Shown: positions 55,519 through 64,000, counted from the stretch's first letter. The stretch is 64,000 nt of DNA from JABMRF01 sp964434235 (GCA_964434235.1 CAYSUN010000002.1:23212-87211), one strand, 5' to 3'. Notes: generated from the letters alone by a model not told the origin. Program-made: numbers and translations.

Positions 55519-57957
55519 ATGTCAGAATTTTCCCCAGAAAACATTATAGGCTTTAATGTTTCTAAGGAGGAACGAGAAAAATTTGAAAAACCTAAAAAAC
55601 GTCAAAATGAGTGGCAAGTGCCAGAACGGTTAAAACAGTACGAACAAAAGGCCAAAGACTTTTTAGAACGTAATACGCATAATTTGGCAGGTTTGGCTGG
55701 CGATAAATCTTTGCGTTTTAAATTGGGGCCTAGTTTCAGGATAGATTTTACTCACGGTGTGGTTTATGTCAGTCTTGAGCAGTGGGCTTGGGCAGATGAG
55801 CATGATCTAGGCGATGAACAAATTTTATGGTGCATAGCTCATGAATTAGCTCATTTTTGGGACTTAAAAGAAGACCCTGATGGTCTACTTGGAAATTTTG
55901 ATTATACAGGAAAAAAAGCCAAAGAGTTGGCACCTCGGGCTATTAGTATATTAGAAGCCAAGAACGGACCATTGCCTAGCTATTTAACTGAACAAAGGCC
56001 ACTCGACAAAAAACATCCTGAAAAAACTGAATCAGGTTTAGAGTATTTTATTACTAAACAGTTGGACAATTTTTATAATTGTTTAGATGATATCTATGTT
56101 AATAAAAAAGTTGGTCAGTCTTTGAATAAATATTCAGTTGCTCATAGTGAACACAGTGAAAAAGTTATTCGGCTATATCGAGATTTTTTATTTCCTACTG
56201 ATTCTAAAAACATGGGAGTTCCGCCAAAAGATGAAACTGTTTCATATTATTTGAAAGGTCAAGGCATAGCTAAAGCAAAACAGTTTGGATACTACCTTCT
56301 GCGCAAGAGAATGGTGCCTGATCAAACTATTTTTGTTGATGATGATGTTAAAGCTGAATTGGATAAGGTTAGAGCAAGGCGTGGTGGTAAAGACATAAGA
56401 TTGGAAGAATTAGTTGATTATATTACAAATCCAAGTCCTTCAGTTGTTAAACGTGAGGATAGTCATATCGCTTCAAATAGGTATGAATTTATTCAAAAAC
56501 ACATTGAACCAATATTTATTGAGTTTTTAATGAAAGATTTAGCTGAGCAGGAAATTCCACCAGAATTAGAAACTAAACCAGAGAAAGGCGAAGGTAACGG
56601 TGAGGGACAAGGAGAAGGAGGAGAAGATGGTGGTAATGGTGATGGATTTCCACAAGAAAGTGATAAAAGTGAGGGCAAAGGAAAGGGTGAAGAAGGTCAG
56701 GGCGAAGGAAAAGATGGAAAAGACGGAAAAAGTGGCGAAGGTACACCTGATGGAGATAAAGGAGGTGAAAATTCAAATCCATGGCAAGATTTAAATTCAA
56801 AAAATCCTTTTGGCAAAGGATCGGTTGAAGATTTTATTGAAGCAGAAAAACAAAGGAATAAAGAAGTTAAAACGGCTAAAAAAGAAGAGGAAAGAAGAAG
56901 CAAAGTGACACAGGGAGATAGGATTAAAGAAGCTCTTTATCGTTCAGACGAAGATTTTGCTAATCAACATGAAATTGACCAACAAGTTGTTCATGATTAT
57001 AGAGTGTTATCGCAGGAGGTTAGTCCTTATAAAGAAAAACTAGCTGAACTATTTGAAAAAATTTGTCAAAACATTAAAGTCCAAGTTTCAACTGAATGGA
57101 AAAAATATTTTACTTCAGGAAAGTTAGATGTGCAACGTTTAATTAGGCAGTATGGTATGTTTTTTCAACCTGAAGCAATTGAACATTTACCTTTGGATAG
57201 ATTATCAGTTTATTTACGAAAAGAAAGAAAAGAACAATTAAGACTTACGCCTGATGAGTTTAGAATTAGGTTTATAGTAGACTGTTCTAGTTCAATGGCT
57301 AATGATCAAAAGGCGCGAAGAGCCCAACAAATTGTGGTTTTGTTTTTGGATGCTTTAGCTGCTTTTGAATCTAAATTAGAAAGAGAATTCGGTCAATTTT
57401 GTATAGATCGTCCAGTTCTTCGAGCTAGAGTTCAAATAATCACTTTTGGTTCGAAAGGGCAGTCAAAAGAAGTTAAAAAATTAGACACTAGAAAAAAGAT
57501 TAATCCAGAAAAAGAAAGAATTGAAAGAATGCTCGGGTTTGCAGGATTACATGCTAACGGTGGGGCTACTTACGATGATGAGGCTTGGCAAAAAGTTAGA
57601 GGAACTTTTACCAATGAAGATGCAAAAAAAATAAAAAAAGGTCAGCTCAAAGATGTTGCTTTGGAACTTACAGACGGAGAATCTCAATCGCCTAATGAAA
57701 CTAGAGATACTAGATTAGAATTAGCAAAATCAGGGATGTTGACCAAGGCTATTGCTATTATTAGAAAAGAAGACGTGGGGTATAAATCGGCGAAGAAATT
57801 ATTAGCCGTTGTTTGGGGTCAAGATGTTGAAATTGTGGAAAAGATAAGTGATGTTCAGGACGCTGCTTATAAGTTACTTAAGGGATTGATTGAGTCATTA
57901 AAATTTGAAGTCCGATTTGCAAGTGTGAAATCTGAGGAACGTGAGAAAAGCAAATAG
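55519..57957 (+). CDS. Zincin-like metallopeptidase and VWA-domain protein
   Basis: 812 residues, soluble. The N-terminal part has CIAHELAHFWDL (H108-E-L-A-H112), a zinc metallopeptidase motif inside a helix, with a possible third ligand further on. Residues about 355-420 are a Gly/Glu/Lys low-complexity linker. The C-terminal part is a von Willebrand A domain: MIDAS D588-C-S-S-S592, later GGATYD and ELTDGES, giving a complete metal-binding site. It resembles CobT/BatA-type VWA partners of AAA+ ATPases. The next gene, 40 nt downstream, encodes a large AAA+ ATPase, so the two likely work as a chaperone-like pair. The combination of HExxH and VWA in one chain is unusual. Confidence 0.8.
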   Translation: MSEFSPENIIGFNVSKEEREKFEKPKKRQNEWQVPERLKQYEQKAKDFLERNTHNLAGLAGDKSLRFKLGPSFRIDFTHGVVYVSLEQWAWADEHDLGDEQILWCIAHELAHFWDLKEDPDGLLGNFDYTGKKAKELAPRAISILEAKNGPLPSYLTEQRPLDKKHPEKTESGLEYFITKQLDNFYNCLDDIYVNKKVGQSLNKYSVAHSEHSEKVIRLYRDFLFPTDSKNMGVPPKDETVSYYLKGQGIAKAKQFGYYLLRKRMVPDQTIFVDDDVKAELDKVRARRGGKDIRLEELVDYITNPSPSVVKREDSHIASNRYEFIQKHIEPIFIEFLMKDLAEQEIPPELETKPEKGEGNGEGQGEGGEDGGNGDGFPQESDKSEGKGKGEEGQGEGKDGKDGKSGEGTPDGDKGGENSNPWQDLNSKNPFGKGSVEDFIEAEKQRNKEVKTAKKEEERRSKVTQGDRIKEALYRSDEDFANQHEIDQQVVHDYRVLSQEVSPYKEKLAELFEKICQNIKVQVSTEWKKYFTSGKLDVQRLIRQYGMFFQPEAIEHLPLDRLSVYLRKERKEQLRLTPDEFRIRFIVDCSSSMANDQKARRAQQIVVLFLDALAAFESKLEREFGQFCIDRPVLRARVQIITFGSKGQSKEVKKLDTRKKINPEKERIERMLGFAGLHANGGATYDDEAWQKVRGTFTNEDAKKIKKGQLKDVALELTDGESQSPNETRDTRLELAKSGMLTKAIAIIRKEDVGYKSAKKLLAVVWGQDVEIVEKISDVQDAAYKLLKGLIESLKFEVRFASVKSEEREKSK

Positions 57958-57997
57958 TAAATAAAAATAAAAATATTATTAATAGCTTATAAAAAAT

Positions 57998-60757
57998 ATG
58001 GCTTTAGAACATTTTTCTGAAAAAAGGTTTGAAAAAAAATATACTCCAGTTCAAAATTTGGATTCTTATGAGACTGATGAATTTGAAAAGAATGATTCAA
58101 AAGCTTTAGAAATTCATGCTTTATTTCAGCGTTATCAAACGTTATTAACAAAGGTGCGTCCATATCTAAAAAAGCGAACGGTCAAAACTGTAGTTGATGG
58201 ACAAGAGCAAGTGGTTGCGCAAAAATTAACTGCTGCAAAAATGGTTGAAACGCAAGAGTCTGAATGGGTGAAATTTATTGATTTAGATAAAATTCGACAG
58301 GAAAAAGCTAATGAGCTAGCTAAAGCCAAAGACCAAGGATTAGGTTTGGACTTGGCCAAAGAAGAAATTATTAAAACAATTAAAGCAATAGTTGAATTGC
58401 GTCAGCAATTGTATGGAGATGAAGAAAACTCAATAGAGATTTCTGCTAGTGTGCGTGATGCTTATACTTATAGAGAAAAAGAATTATCTAAAGCTAGAGC
58501 AAAGATTAAGGAAATGGTTAGGGATTTGGAAAAGTTGGAGCAGTCAGTTGATGGTACTTGGGGTATTATTAATGATCCGAAAATTGCCCAAGATAGTTCA
58601 GTTGATTATCAGGTTTTACATGATAAATTAAAGGATTATTTGCAAAGTGATCCTGAGGCTTTTTTGGCGGATAAATATGAAAGAATTTTACTAATGAAAG
58701 AAGTTTTTGATAAGGGTGGGCGAATTGTTGAAACGCCGTACGTGCTAAAAATTATGGCATCCATTAAGGAAAAGCTAAGTATTGGTCGGCCAGTTTTTTT
58801 GCATGGTGAATTGGGTAGTGGAAAATCTGAACTAGCTAAACATTTATGTAAAAAAGAATTATCTGGAGATTTTTTGTTGCGCTGGGAACATGGTGATGAA
58901 GAAGCTGGAATTAAAGCACACCCAAAACCACTTAGTCCAGTTATGCCAGTTGAAGCTGATTTTATTAGTGATGATATGGATGAAATTGAGTTGGAAGATG
59001 CCAAAGCAAGTTTTGCTCAAGCTAAAAAAGATTATGTCATTGCTAAAAAAGTGTGGCGATATGAAGAAAAAAAATGGCAAAGAACAAGAGAATTAGCCAA
59101 AGAGCCATATTTAATATCAGGACATCGAGGTATAGAAGCGACCCAATTTTTAGGTGGAGAAAAAATTGAAAGAACAAAAAATTTAAGTCCTGAAGAAATT
59201 GTTGAAAAAATTCAAGAAAGAAGCAAAGTATTTAGAAAAAAAATGGAAAAACAATTAACTGATCAAGGTGAATTTGAAGAAAACAGAATGTTAACGATTA
59301 TGCCTCAGTACGAAGAAGCCTTGAAAAAGTTTTACGATAGTCCGATTGAGGTGGTTGGTTATTTAGGTATGTTTTATAAGGCCATGAAAGAAGGCAAACC
59401 AATAATTATTGATGAACTTAATGCCATTCCTCATCATGTTTTGATTATGCTTAATGATTTATTAACTCGTAAACCTGGGGATTTAATTAAACCAATGGTC
59501 GAGGGTGTAGATGAATTTACTGTTAAAAAAGGATTTTATATAATTGCGACTGGTAACTGGGATCCTCAGCAAGAACGATATTTTGAACGAGAAAAAATAG
59601 ATCCAGCATTCTTATCTAGGTTTGCAGTGCAGAAGTATGATTATTTACCAAATTTAGTAAAAGACGAATTACAAGATAGTGAAAAGTTAACTTTAGAAAC
59701 AGAGCATCAATTACGACAAAGTAATGAGCTTTTTCAAATGTTAATGGTTCGCTTGTTAGATAAAAATGGTTCAATGATGATTAGAGAAGGTGATGAGAAA
59801 AAAGTTTTTAATCTTGCGATGGTGGCAAAAATTGTTCAAAATGCATTTTCTGGATTTAAAATTGAAAAAAAGTTCTATCCTGATTCGGTTAAATTTAATG
59901 ACGCTACACCAAAAGACGTAGTAAAAGATAATGTTTTATCTTTGCGACATTTGATTCCAATTGTTGAACAGTGGAAAAAAGATGGTTTCAGACGTCCACT
60001 AGATTATTATATATTTACTTATTTTGTGGAGAACTCCAAAGAAAGACCAGAAGAATTAAGTTATTTATATTTTCTTTTGCAAGTAGTTGGTAATTTTTTC
60101 CCAACAAAAACTACCAATGATGAAGCTGAAGCCAAACGAGCTGCGGAAGCAGGTGTTGCTCCTTTACCAACAACACAAATTAATTGGCCAGAAGCTGGCG
60201 GGCCAGTAGAAAAAGTTTTAGAATTTGACGCAACGGGTATTAAGCATGAAATTGACAGAGAAACAAATAAAAGAGCAAGTAACTCGATGATGACTAAAGG
60301 GTTGGGAGAATTTAAAACATATTCATCAGTTGAAGTTGTGGAAATGCTTTTTGGTCGAGTGCCTGAACGGAAAAAAATAAAAAAGAAAAATACTTTGTTA
60401 CCTAGCTCTGATGAAGGTGAAAGTAGTGATATTATACCTGATGCTGAGATGACGCTGGAAGAAACAATGGAATTTCAAAGATACAAAGAAAGAAGAGCTC
60501 AGGTAATTGAAAAATTAAAATTTTTTACGGCTGAAGTAGAAGATCAACCTCAGGCGGTTATTGATAGTTTAAATAATATTATACAAAACAATGAAACTCG
60601 TGGTTCGGAAAGTGCGCAAAGTGAAAATGTTGATCCAGTATCACCAGAGCCAGAAAAAAATGATGACCAAGAATTAATCCAACCGCAACAGCCAAAAGTT
60701 AGAAGGGGATTTCTGGGTAGAATTTTTCGAGATAAGACAGAAAAGAAAAAAATGTAA
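57998..60757 (+). CDS. MoxR/dynein-like AAA+ ATPase
   Basis: 919 residues. An N-terminal helical region (1-240) precedes the AAA+ core: Walker A G270-ELGSGK-S277, Walker B IIIDE (D472-E473) followed by LNAIPHHVL, sensor 1 IIATGNWDP and LSRFAVQKYDYLP with the Arg. About 195 residues lie between Walker A and B, against ~60 normally; this insert contains a coiled-coil Lys/Glu stretch. A C-terminal ~300 residues are helical and then disordered. MoxR-type ATPases pair with VWA proteins to insert metals or remodel complexes. Cotranscribed with the zincin-VWA gene. A hairpin element starts 2 nt after the stop. Confidence 0.82.
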   Translation: MALEHFSEKRFEKKYTPVQNLDSYETDEFEKNDSKALEIHALFQRYQTLLTKVRPYLKKRTVKTVVDGQEQVVAQKLTAAKMVETQESEWVKFIDLDKIRQEKANELAKAKDQGLGLDLAKEEIIKTIKAIVELRQQLYGDEENSIEISASVRDAYTYREKELSKARAKIKEMVRDLEKLEQSVDGTWGIINDPKIAQDSSVDYQVLHDKLKDYLQSDPEAFLADKYERILLMKEVFDKGGRIVETPYVLKIMASIKEKLSIGRPVFLHGELGSGKSELAKHLCKKELSGDFLLRWEHGDEEAGIKAHPKPLSPVMPVEADFISDDMDEIELEDAKASFAQAKKDYVIAKKVWRYEEKKWQRTRELAKEPYLISGHRGIEATQFLGGEKIERTKNLSPEEIVEKIQERSKVFRKKMEKQLTDQGEFEENRMLTIMPQYEEALKKFYDSPIEVVGYLGMFYKAMKEGKPIIIDELNAIPHHVLIMLNDLLTRKPGDLIKPMVEGVDEFTVKKGFYIIATGNWDPQQERYFEREKIDPAFLSRFAVQKYDYLPNLVKDELQDSEKLTLETEHQLRQSNELFQMLMVRLLDKNGSMMIREGDEKKVFNLAMVAKIVQNAFSGFKIEKKFYPDSVKFNDATPKDVVKDNVLSLRHLIPIVEQWKKDGFRRPLDYYIFTYFVENSKERPEELSYLYFLLQVVGNFFPTKTTNDEAEAKRAAEAGVAPLPTTQINWPEAGGPVEKVLEFDATGIKHEIDRETNKRASNSMMTKGLGEFKTYSSVEVVEMLFGRVPERKKIKKKNTLLPSSDEGESSDIIPDAEMTLEETMEFQRYKERRAQVIEKLKFFTAEVEDQPQAVIDSLNNIIQNNETRGSESAQSENVDPVSPEPEKNDDQELIQPQQPKVRRGFLGRIFRDKTEKKKM

Positions 60758-61118
60758 AAGGCTTGCCCTGAACTTAACGTCTTATAGCGTTATAGTTCGG
60801 GGTAAAAGTTAAAAGTAAGTGTTAAGTAGTAAGTATTAAGCAAATAAATATTAAACAGTAAACGTTAAATATTAAACAGTAAACGTTAAATATTAAACAT
60901 TAAATGTTAAAAGTAAAAAGTAAGTATTAAGTGTTAAGTAAATAAACATTAAACGTTAAACTTTAAAAGTTAAAAAGTGAACATTAAATCATTTAAACAA
61001 TTAAACTCCGACGTAAAGTATGGAGTCCGTATAGCCCATGGCTCATCGGACAATGAAAAGGAAGATCCAAGTAACAAGAAAAATTTAATACTTAATACTT
61101 AACACTTATTATATCTTT
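60758..61118. repeat. Intergenic repeat region with inverted hairpin copy C and tandem repeats
   Basis: No gene is visible. The 42-bp hairpin element in inverted orientation (60760-60801), then reverse-orientation low-complexity words (TAAGTATTAAGTGTTAAG) with a 21-bp tandem repeat (60846-60899, 2.5 copies of AAATATTAAACAGTAAACGTT in two parts). Then two adjacent hairpins: ACTCC/GGAGT (about 61005-61026) and GTCCG-AGCC/GGCT-CGGAC (about 61025-61051). A fragment of the 168-bp repeat text (AAGGAAGATCCAAGTAACAAG) follows before the tyrS ATG. Confidence 0.82.
60760..60801 (-). repeat. 42-bp hairpin element, copy C
   Basis: Reverse complement of copies A and B; appears identical to copy B over 42 bp. 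It starts 2 nt after the AAA+ gene stop and could serve as its transcript end. Confidence 0.9.
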
Positions 61119-62303
61119 ATGAAAGTAATTACTGACAAACAAAAAATTGAAAATCTATTAACTCGAGGAGTGGAGAATATTTATCCAGACGTGGATTTTT
61201 TGCGAAAAAAGTTGCAATCTGGTAAACAGTTAAGTTTGTATTTGGGTATTGATCCAACTGGTTCAAGTCTTCACTTAGGCCATGCGATTAGTATGATGAA
61301 ATTACGCCAATTCCAAGATTTGGGTCATAAAGTAATTCTGTTGATTGGTAGTTTTACGGCTATGATTGGTGATCCAACTGATAAATCCGCGACTAGACAA
61401 CCGTTGACTCGAGATCAAGTGATGGTTAACTGTAAAAACTATAAAGCTCAGGCGAGTAAAATTTTAGATATTAAAAAAACCGAAATTAATTATAATCATA
61501 AATGGTTGGATAAAATGAATTTTAAGGATGTAGTTGACTTGGCTAGCAATTTTACAGTTCAACAAATGTTGGAGCGTGACATGTTTGAGAAAAGAATTAA
61601 AGAAGGAAAACCGGTTGGCTTGCATGAGTTTTTATATCCGTTGATGCAGGGATATGATTGCGTTGCTATGGATGTTGATGGTGAAATCGGTGGAAATGAT
61701 CAGACTTTTAACATGCTTGCTGGTCGGACTTTGATGAAAGCCTTGAAAAATAAAGAAAAATTTGTTGTTACAAATAAACTTTTAGTTGATTCTACTGGCA
61801 AGAAAATGGGTAAAACTGAAGGTAATATGGTTAATTTAAGTAATGAGGCTGGAGAAATGTTTGGTAAAGTTATGGCTTGGTCTGATGGCATGATTGTTAA
61901 TGGTTTTGATTTGTGTACTTTTGAAAGTAATGAGAAAGTCAAAGAAGTAAAACGAAGATTAGCCAAAGGCGAGAATCCAAGGGATTTAAAACTTGAGCTA
62001 GCTTTGGCAATAGTGACAATTTATCACGGTGAAATTTTAGCTGAAAAAGCCAAAGAAGATTTTATTAAAACATTTTCTCAAAAGCAACAACCAGATGAGA
62101 TTAAAGAGTATAACTTAGCTGGAAAAAATATTATTGAAGTTTTGGTTGAGTCTGGTTTGGTTCAGTCAAATTCTGATGCTCGAAGAGCGATTCAGCAAAA
62201 TGGTGTAAAAATTAATGATCAAGTTGTTGTTGAGATTAATATAAAACTAATGGCTGGTGATGTAGTTCAAAAAGGCAAAAGGCACTTTGTGAAAATTGCT
62301 TAA
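61119..62303 (+). CDS. tyrS: Tyrosyl-tRNA synthetase
   Basis: 394 residues. HIGH-type motif GSSLHLGHAISMMKL, the tyrosine/tRNA region GYDCVAMDVDGEIGGNDQ in parts, and a KMSKS-type loop KKMGKTEGN. A C-terminal S4 RNA-binding domain (VESGLVQSNSDARRAIQQNGVKIN in parts) follows. The K-M-G-K-T form and the layout match the TyrZ-like branch. Standard length. Repeat-rich spacer upstream, two unknown genes downstream. Confidence 0.94.
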   Translation: MKVITDKQKIENLLTRGVENIYPDVDFLRKKLQSGKQLSLYLGIDPTGSSLHLGHAISMMKLRQFQDLGHKVILLIGSFTAMIGDPTDKSATRQPLTRDQVMVNCKNYKAQASKILDIKKTEINYNHKWLDKMNFKDVVDLASNFTVQQMLERDMFEKRIKEGKPVGLHEFLYPLMQGYDCVAMDVDGEIGGNDQTFNMLAGRTLMKALKNKEKFVVTNKLLVDSTGKKMGKTEGNMVNLSNEAGEMFGKVMAWSDGMIVNGFDLCTFESNEKVKEVKRRLAKGENPRDLKLELALAIVTIYHGEILAEKAKEDFIKTFSQKQQPDEIKEYNLAGKNIIEVLVESGLVQSNSDARRAIQQNGVKINDQVVVEINIKLMAGDVVQKGKRHFVKIA

Positions 62304-62332
62304 ACTTATTATTTTTAAAATAATTAAAGAGT

Positions 62333-62776
62333 ATGAAAATTTTAATTTTTGTTGAAAATAACGTTTTAAATAGTAATAATTTTGAACCAATTGAAGGTGC
62401 CAAAGAAAAAATTCAAGAGTGGATGGGGCTGGGTGCTCAGGTTGAATTTATCACGGGAATTTATAAATTTTTAGATTTAAAAAACCTGACTGATGAAATT
62501 AAAAAGTTGGATATTTCTGAACCAAAAATTCATGCCAAACAAGAGGGTGAAAAATATTTAGATATTATTGATCAAGTAAGTCCTGATATTTTAATTGAAA
62601 ACGAATTTAATTCTGGTGAGGAAAAATTATGTAAAGATCGAATTAAGCCAGAAACTAAAATAGCTTGTATTGTTTTACGATCTGGCCAAAGTTTAAAAAA
62701 TTTAGCCGTTGATCCAAAAGAAATTAAAGAAGATGCTTTGGAAAAAGATGAAGTTCCTAATGATCAAACATATTAA
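62333..62776 (+). CDS. HAD-like protein with substituted nucleophile
   Basis: 147 residues. The start MKILIFVENNVLN and the following EGAKEKIQEWMGLGAQVEFITG match HAD motif I and motif II spacing (strand, D-x-D, then helix and strand ending in T), but the nucleophile Asp is Glu and the second Asp is Asn. Later segments (SPDILIENEF, KIACIVLRSGQ) fit the remaining strands. It may therefore bind phosphate without phosphatase activity. The call is by pattern only; 29 nt after tyrS. Confidence 0.45.
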   Translation: MKILIFVENNVLNSNNFEPIEGAKEKIQEWMGLGAQVEFITGIYKFLDLKNLTDEIKKLDISEPKIHAKQEGEKYLDIIDQVSPDILIENEFNSGEEKLCKDRIKPETKIACIVLRSGQSLKNLAVDPKEIKEDALEKDEVPNDQTY

Positions 62777-62807
62777 AAATAAAATTTAATAAATAAAAAA
62801 TAAAAAT

Positions 62808-63845
62808 ATGAATCAAGAGAACATGCCCAATGATGGGTCATCGGCTCACAATCAAGGGTCAAACTTTGATTTTGAAAGAAACCAACAAATAATAGCATTT
62901 TCAGCTGAAATATCCAGGATACTGGGTGGGCGGACTTTGGAAGAAATAACTCGGAAAATTGAATATAGAAGCAGAAATTCTTTTGAACAGTATAAAGCCT
63001 ATTTGTTGAAGTTGGAAGAATTGGTACATTTTTTGAAAACTAAAGAAAAATTGATAAGTAAAATTCGAGCGACCACACCTGAGGGGAAAACTGTTAATTG
63101 GGATATTTCGAATGAATTAAGCAGTTGGAAAGTTTTTTTCGAAAGCTTGGGAGTTGATTGGGTCACTTGGCCAAGAGAAATGCGAGTGTCTGAAAGTGAT
63201 GGACAAAGAATGACTGAGCTGGTAGAAAAAGCTGGTTTTGATAAATTAATGATTATTCCAGAAAATTTAGTTGGTTTTGATCCTCAGTTTATGGAGGGGG
63301 CAGTTGATGACCAAGGAAGGTTGTACAGAAATATAGTATCACCATCTGAATATTATGCAGCCTTGTACGAAATAATTAATAAGAAGATGGGTGATTTGCC
63401 TTATGCCACTAATAATACAGGGAAATTAGAAGGAGGTTTTGCTGGTACTTTGGATTTACGAAGCGGACCTAGAATTTTACTTTACAAAGATGAAGAAGGT
63501 GTAACTGACCCATATTCAGCGCAAACCGGTAATAAAAGTTGGGAAGAAGTTCAAGTTGAAGTGATTAAAGATTCCGGGTTAAGTGCGTTAACATTATCAG
63601 AATGTTTATTAGTTGATTTTGAGCATTTTTTGCGGACTAAACAATTTTTATTTTCGAATTTTTCTAATATTTGTGGAGGCAGTCTTCGGCCAGCTTATGG
63701 TCGAATCCCAACTTTTCGGCGTGGAGTGCAAAAGCCGGTTTTAAGGGTTGAATCCCGATTACCAGATAAGGGAAGTAATTCAGATAACATGGCAATTGCA
63801 ACTAAAGTTGTTGGTGTGGTTGAGCCTGTGTTAATTGATTTTTAG
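62808..63845 (+). CDS. Unknown soluble protein
   Basis: 345 residues, no signal peptide or membrane helix. The N-terminal ~30 residues are polar and disordered, then helical segments, then a mixed region with VSESDGQRMTELVEKAGFDKLMIIPENLVG, taken in parts, and a C-terminal half rich in Ser/Arg/Gly. I recall similar V-S-E-S-D...MIIPENL proteins in CPR genomes, without assigned function. Same strand as tyrS; 31 nt after the previous gene. Confidence 0.6.
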   Translation: MNQENMPNDGSSAHNQGSNFDFERNQQIIAFSAEISRILGGRTLEEITRKIEYRSRNSFEQYKAYLLKLEELVHFLKTKEKLISKIRATTPEGKTVNWDISNELSSWKVFFESLGVDWVTWPREMRVSESDGQRMTELVEKAGFDKLMIIPENLVGFDPQFMEGAVDDQGRLYRNIVSPSEYYAALYEIINKKMGDLPYATNNTGKLEGGFAGTLDLRSGPRILLYKDEEGVTDPYSAQTGNKSWEEVQVEVIKDSGLSALTLSECLLVDFEHFLRTKQFLFSNFSNICGGSLRPAYGRIPTFRRGVQKPVLRVESRLPDKGSNSDNMAIATKVVGVVEPVLIDF

Positions 63846-63867
63846 TTTTTGATAGTAAAAATTATAT

Positions 63868-64000
63868 ATGAGTCTAGAAGCACCAAATTTTGGAGAAATA
63901 AGAGAGCAAGGCTTAATTGCTGGGCTAAATGAAGCTCAGCAGGATTATTTGAATAAATTAATTGCTGAGTATGAAGAACATTTTGGGCAAATAAAATTAG
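63868..64000 (+). CDS. Unknown protein, 3'-truncated by the window end
   Basis: ATG at 63868 opens a frame that runs off the window (44 codons seen). The start MSLEAPNFGEIREQG is followed by a Gln/Glu/Tyr-rich helix. No domain can be assigned from this length. No SD; TATATATG context like the neighbours. Confidence 0.5.
   Translation, partial: MSLEAPNFGEIREQGLIAGLNEAQQDYLNKLIAEYEEHFGQIKL

Noticed and set aside
1..64000. CRISPR array
   Set aside because: No regularly spaced repeats with unique spacers of similar length; the repeats seen are palindromes, low-complexity tandems and single inverted copies, and no cas-like gene is present.
1..64000. Insertion sequences or prophage
   Set aside because: No transposase, integrase or phage structural gene could be recognised; the mobile-looking items are short non-coding repeats only.
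1..64000. Alternative code with UGA as an amino acid (as in Gracilibacteria)
   Set aside because: Several well-defined genes end in TGA at the expected family length (comEC, the flavodoxin gene, ruvX), and no conserved protein requires readthrough.

Overview
The window is an AT-rich piece of a bacterial draft genome. A run of 10 Ns at 1540-1549 is a scaffold gap, so it is probably metagenome-derived. It looks like a Candidate Phyla Radiation (Patescibacteria, Parcubacteria-like) organism. The reasons are: rpmD (L30) is missing from an otherwise canonical spc operon, which is a known CPR trait; many ribosomal proteins carry Lys/Glu-rich tails; ComEC appears split into two genes; several proteins are of unrecognised type; and most genes have no Shine-Dalgarno (SD) sequence. 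TGA is used as a stop, so the code is the standard bacterial one.

Layout. 1-12 kb: the 3' part of a ComEC channel gene, an SD-led unknown gene broken by the N gap, a flavodoxin/HD-domain pair, then a 5.7-kb block (NYN nuclease, ComEC-type metallo-beta-lactamase, large membrane-anchored protein, MEMO-family protein, nucleoside diphosphate kinase) enclosed by a 168-bp inverted repeat, then an unknown gene and a pilT-pilin pair. 12-19.6 kb, minus strand: a five-gene MarR-ABC efflux operon, a nucleotidyltransferase-like gene, an XRE regulator and rpmB. 19.7-39.5 kb: an M50 protease, then rpsL-rpsG-fusA-unknown-tuf-rpsJ, a second unit from rplC to secY, then adk-map-ruvX-recO. 39.5-52 kb: an accessory stretch with a GC-richer MYG1-like gene, tRNA-Ile(UAU), tRNA-Val(GAC), a PIF1-like helicase, NUDIX and S51 genes, a hydrolase, an ATP-grasp gene, a DrrAB-like ABC exporter, a CaCA exchanger and a DHH protein with a degraded active site. 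52-64 kb: valS with an inserted histidine-phosphatase domain, a zincin-VWA protein paired with an AAA+ ATPase, tyrS and unknown genes.

Regulation. Many promoters are extended -10 type (TGnTAnnnT). Four genes have the -10 box exactly 6 nt before ATG, which implies leaderless mRNA. A second set of mostly unknown genes carries a good SD, usually with a TTGACA-type promoter. The ribosomal cluster shows candidate RNA control sites: an SD-led 11-codon minicistron coupled to rpsG, a hairpin before fusA, an SD hairpin before tuf, and a promoter-leader-terminator before rplC.

The best candidates for undescribed biology are the ValRS/histidine-phosphatase fusion, the AAA+/zincin-VWA module, the perfect DNA cloverleaf inside the metallo-beta-lactamase gene, the dispersed 42-bp hairpin family with low-complexity flanks, and the 168-bp inverted repeat around the 5.7-kb block. 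All calls rest on reading the sequence by eye; no database search was run.
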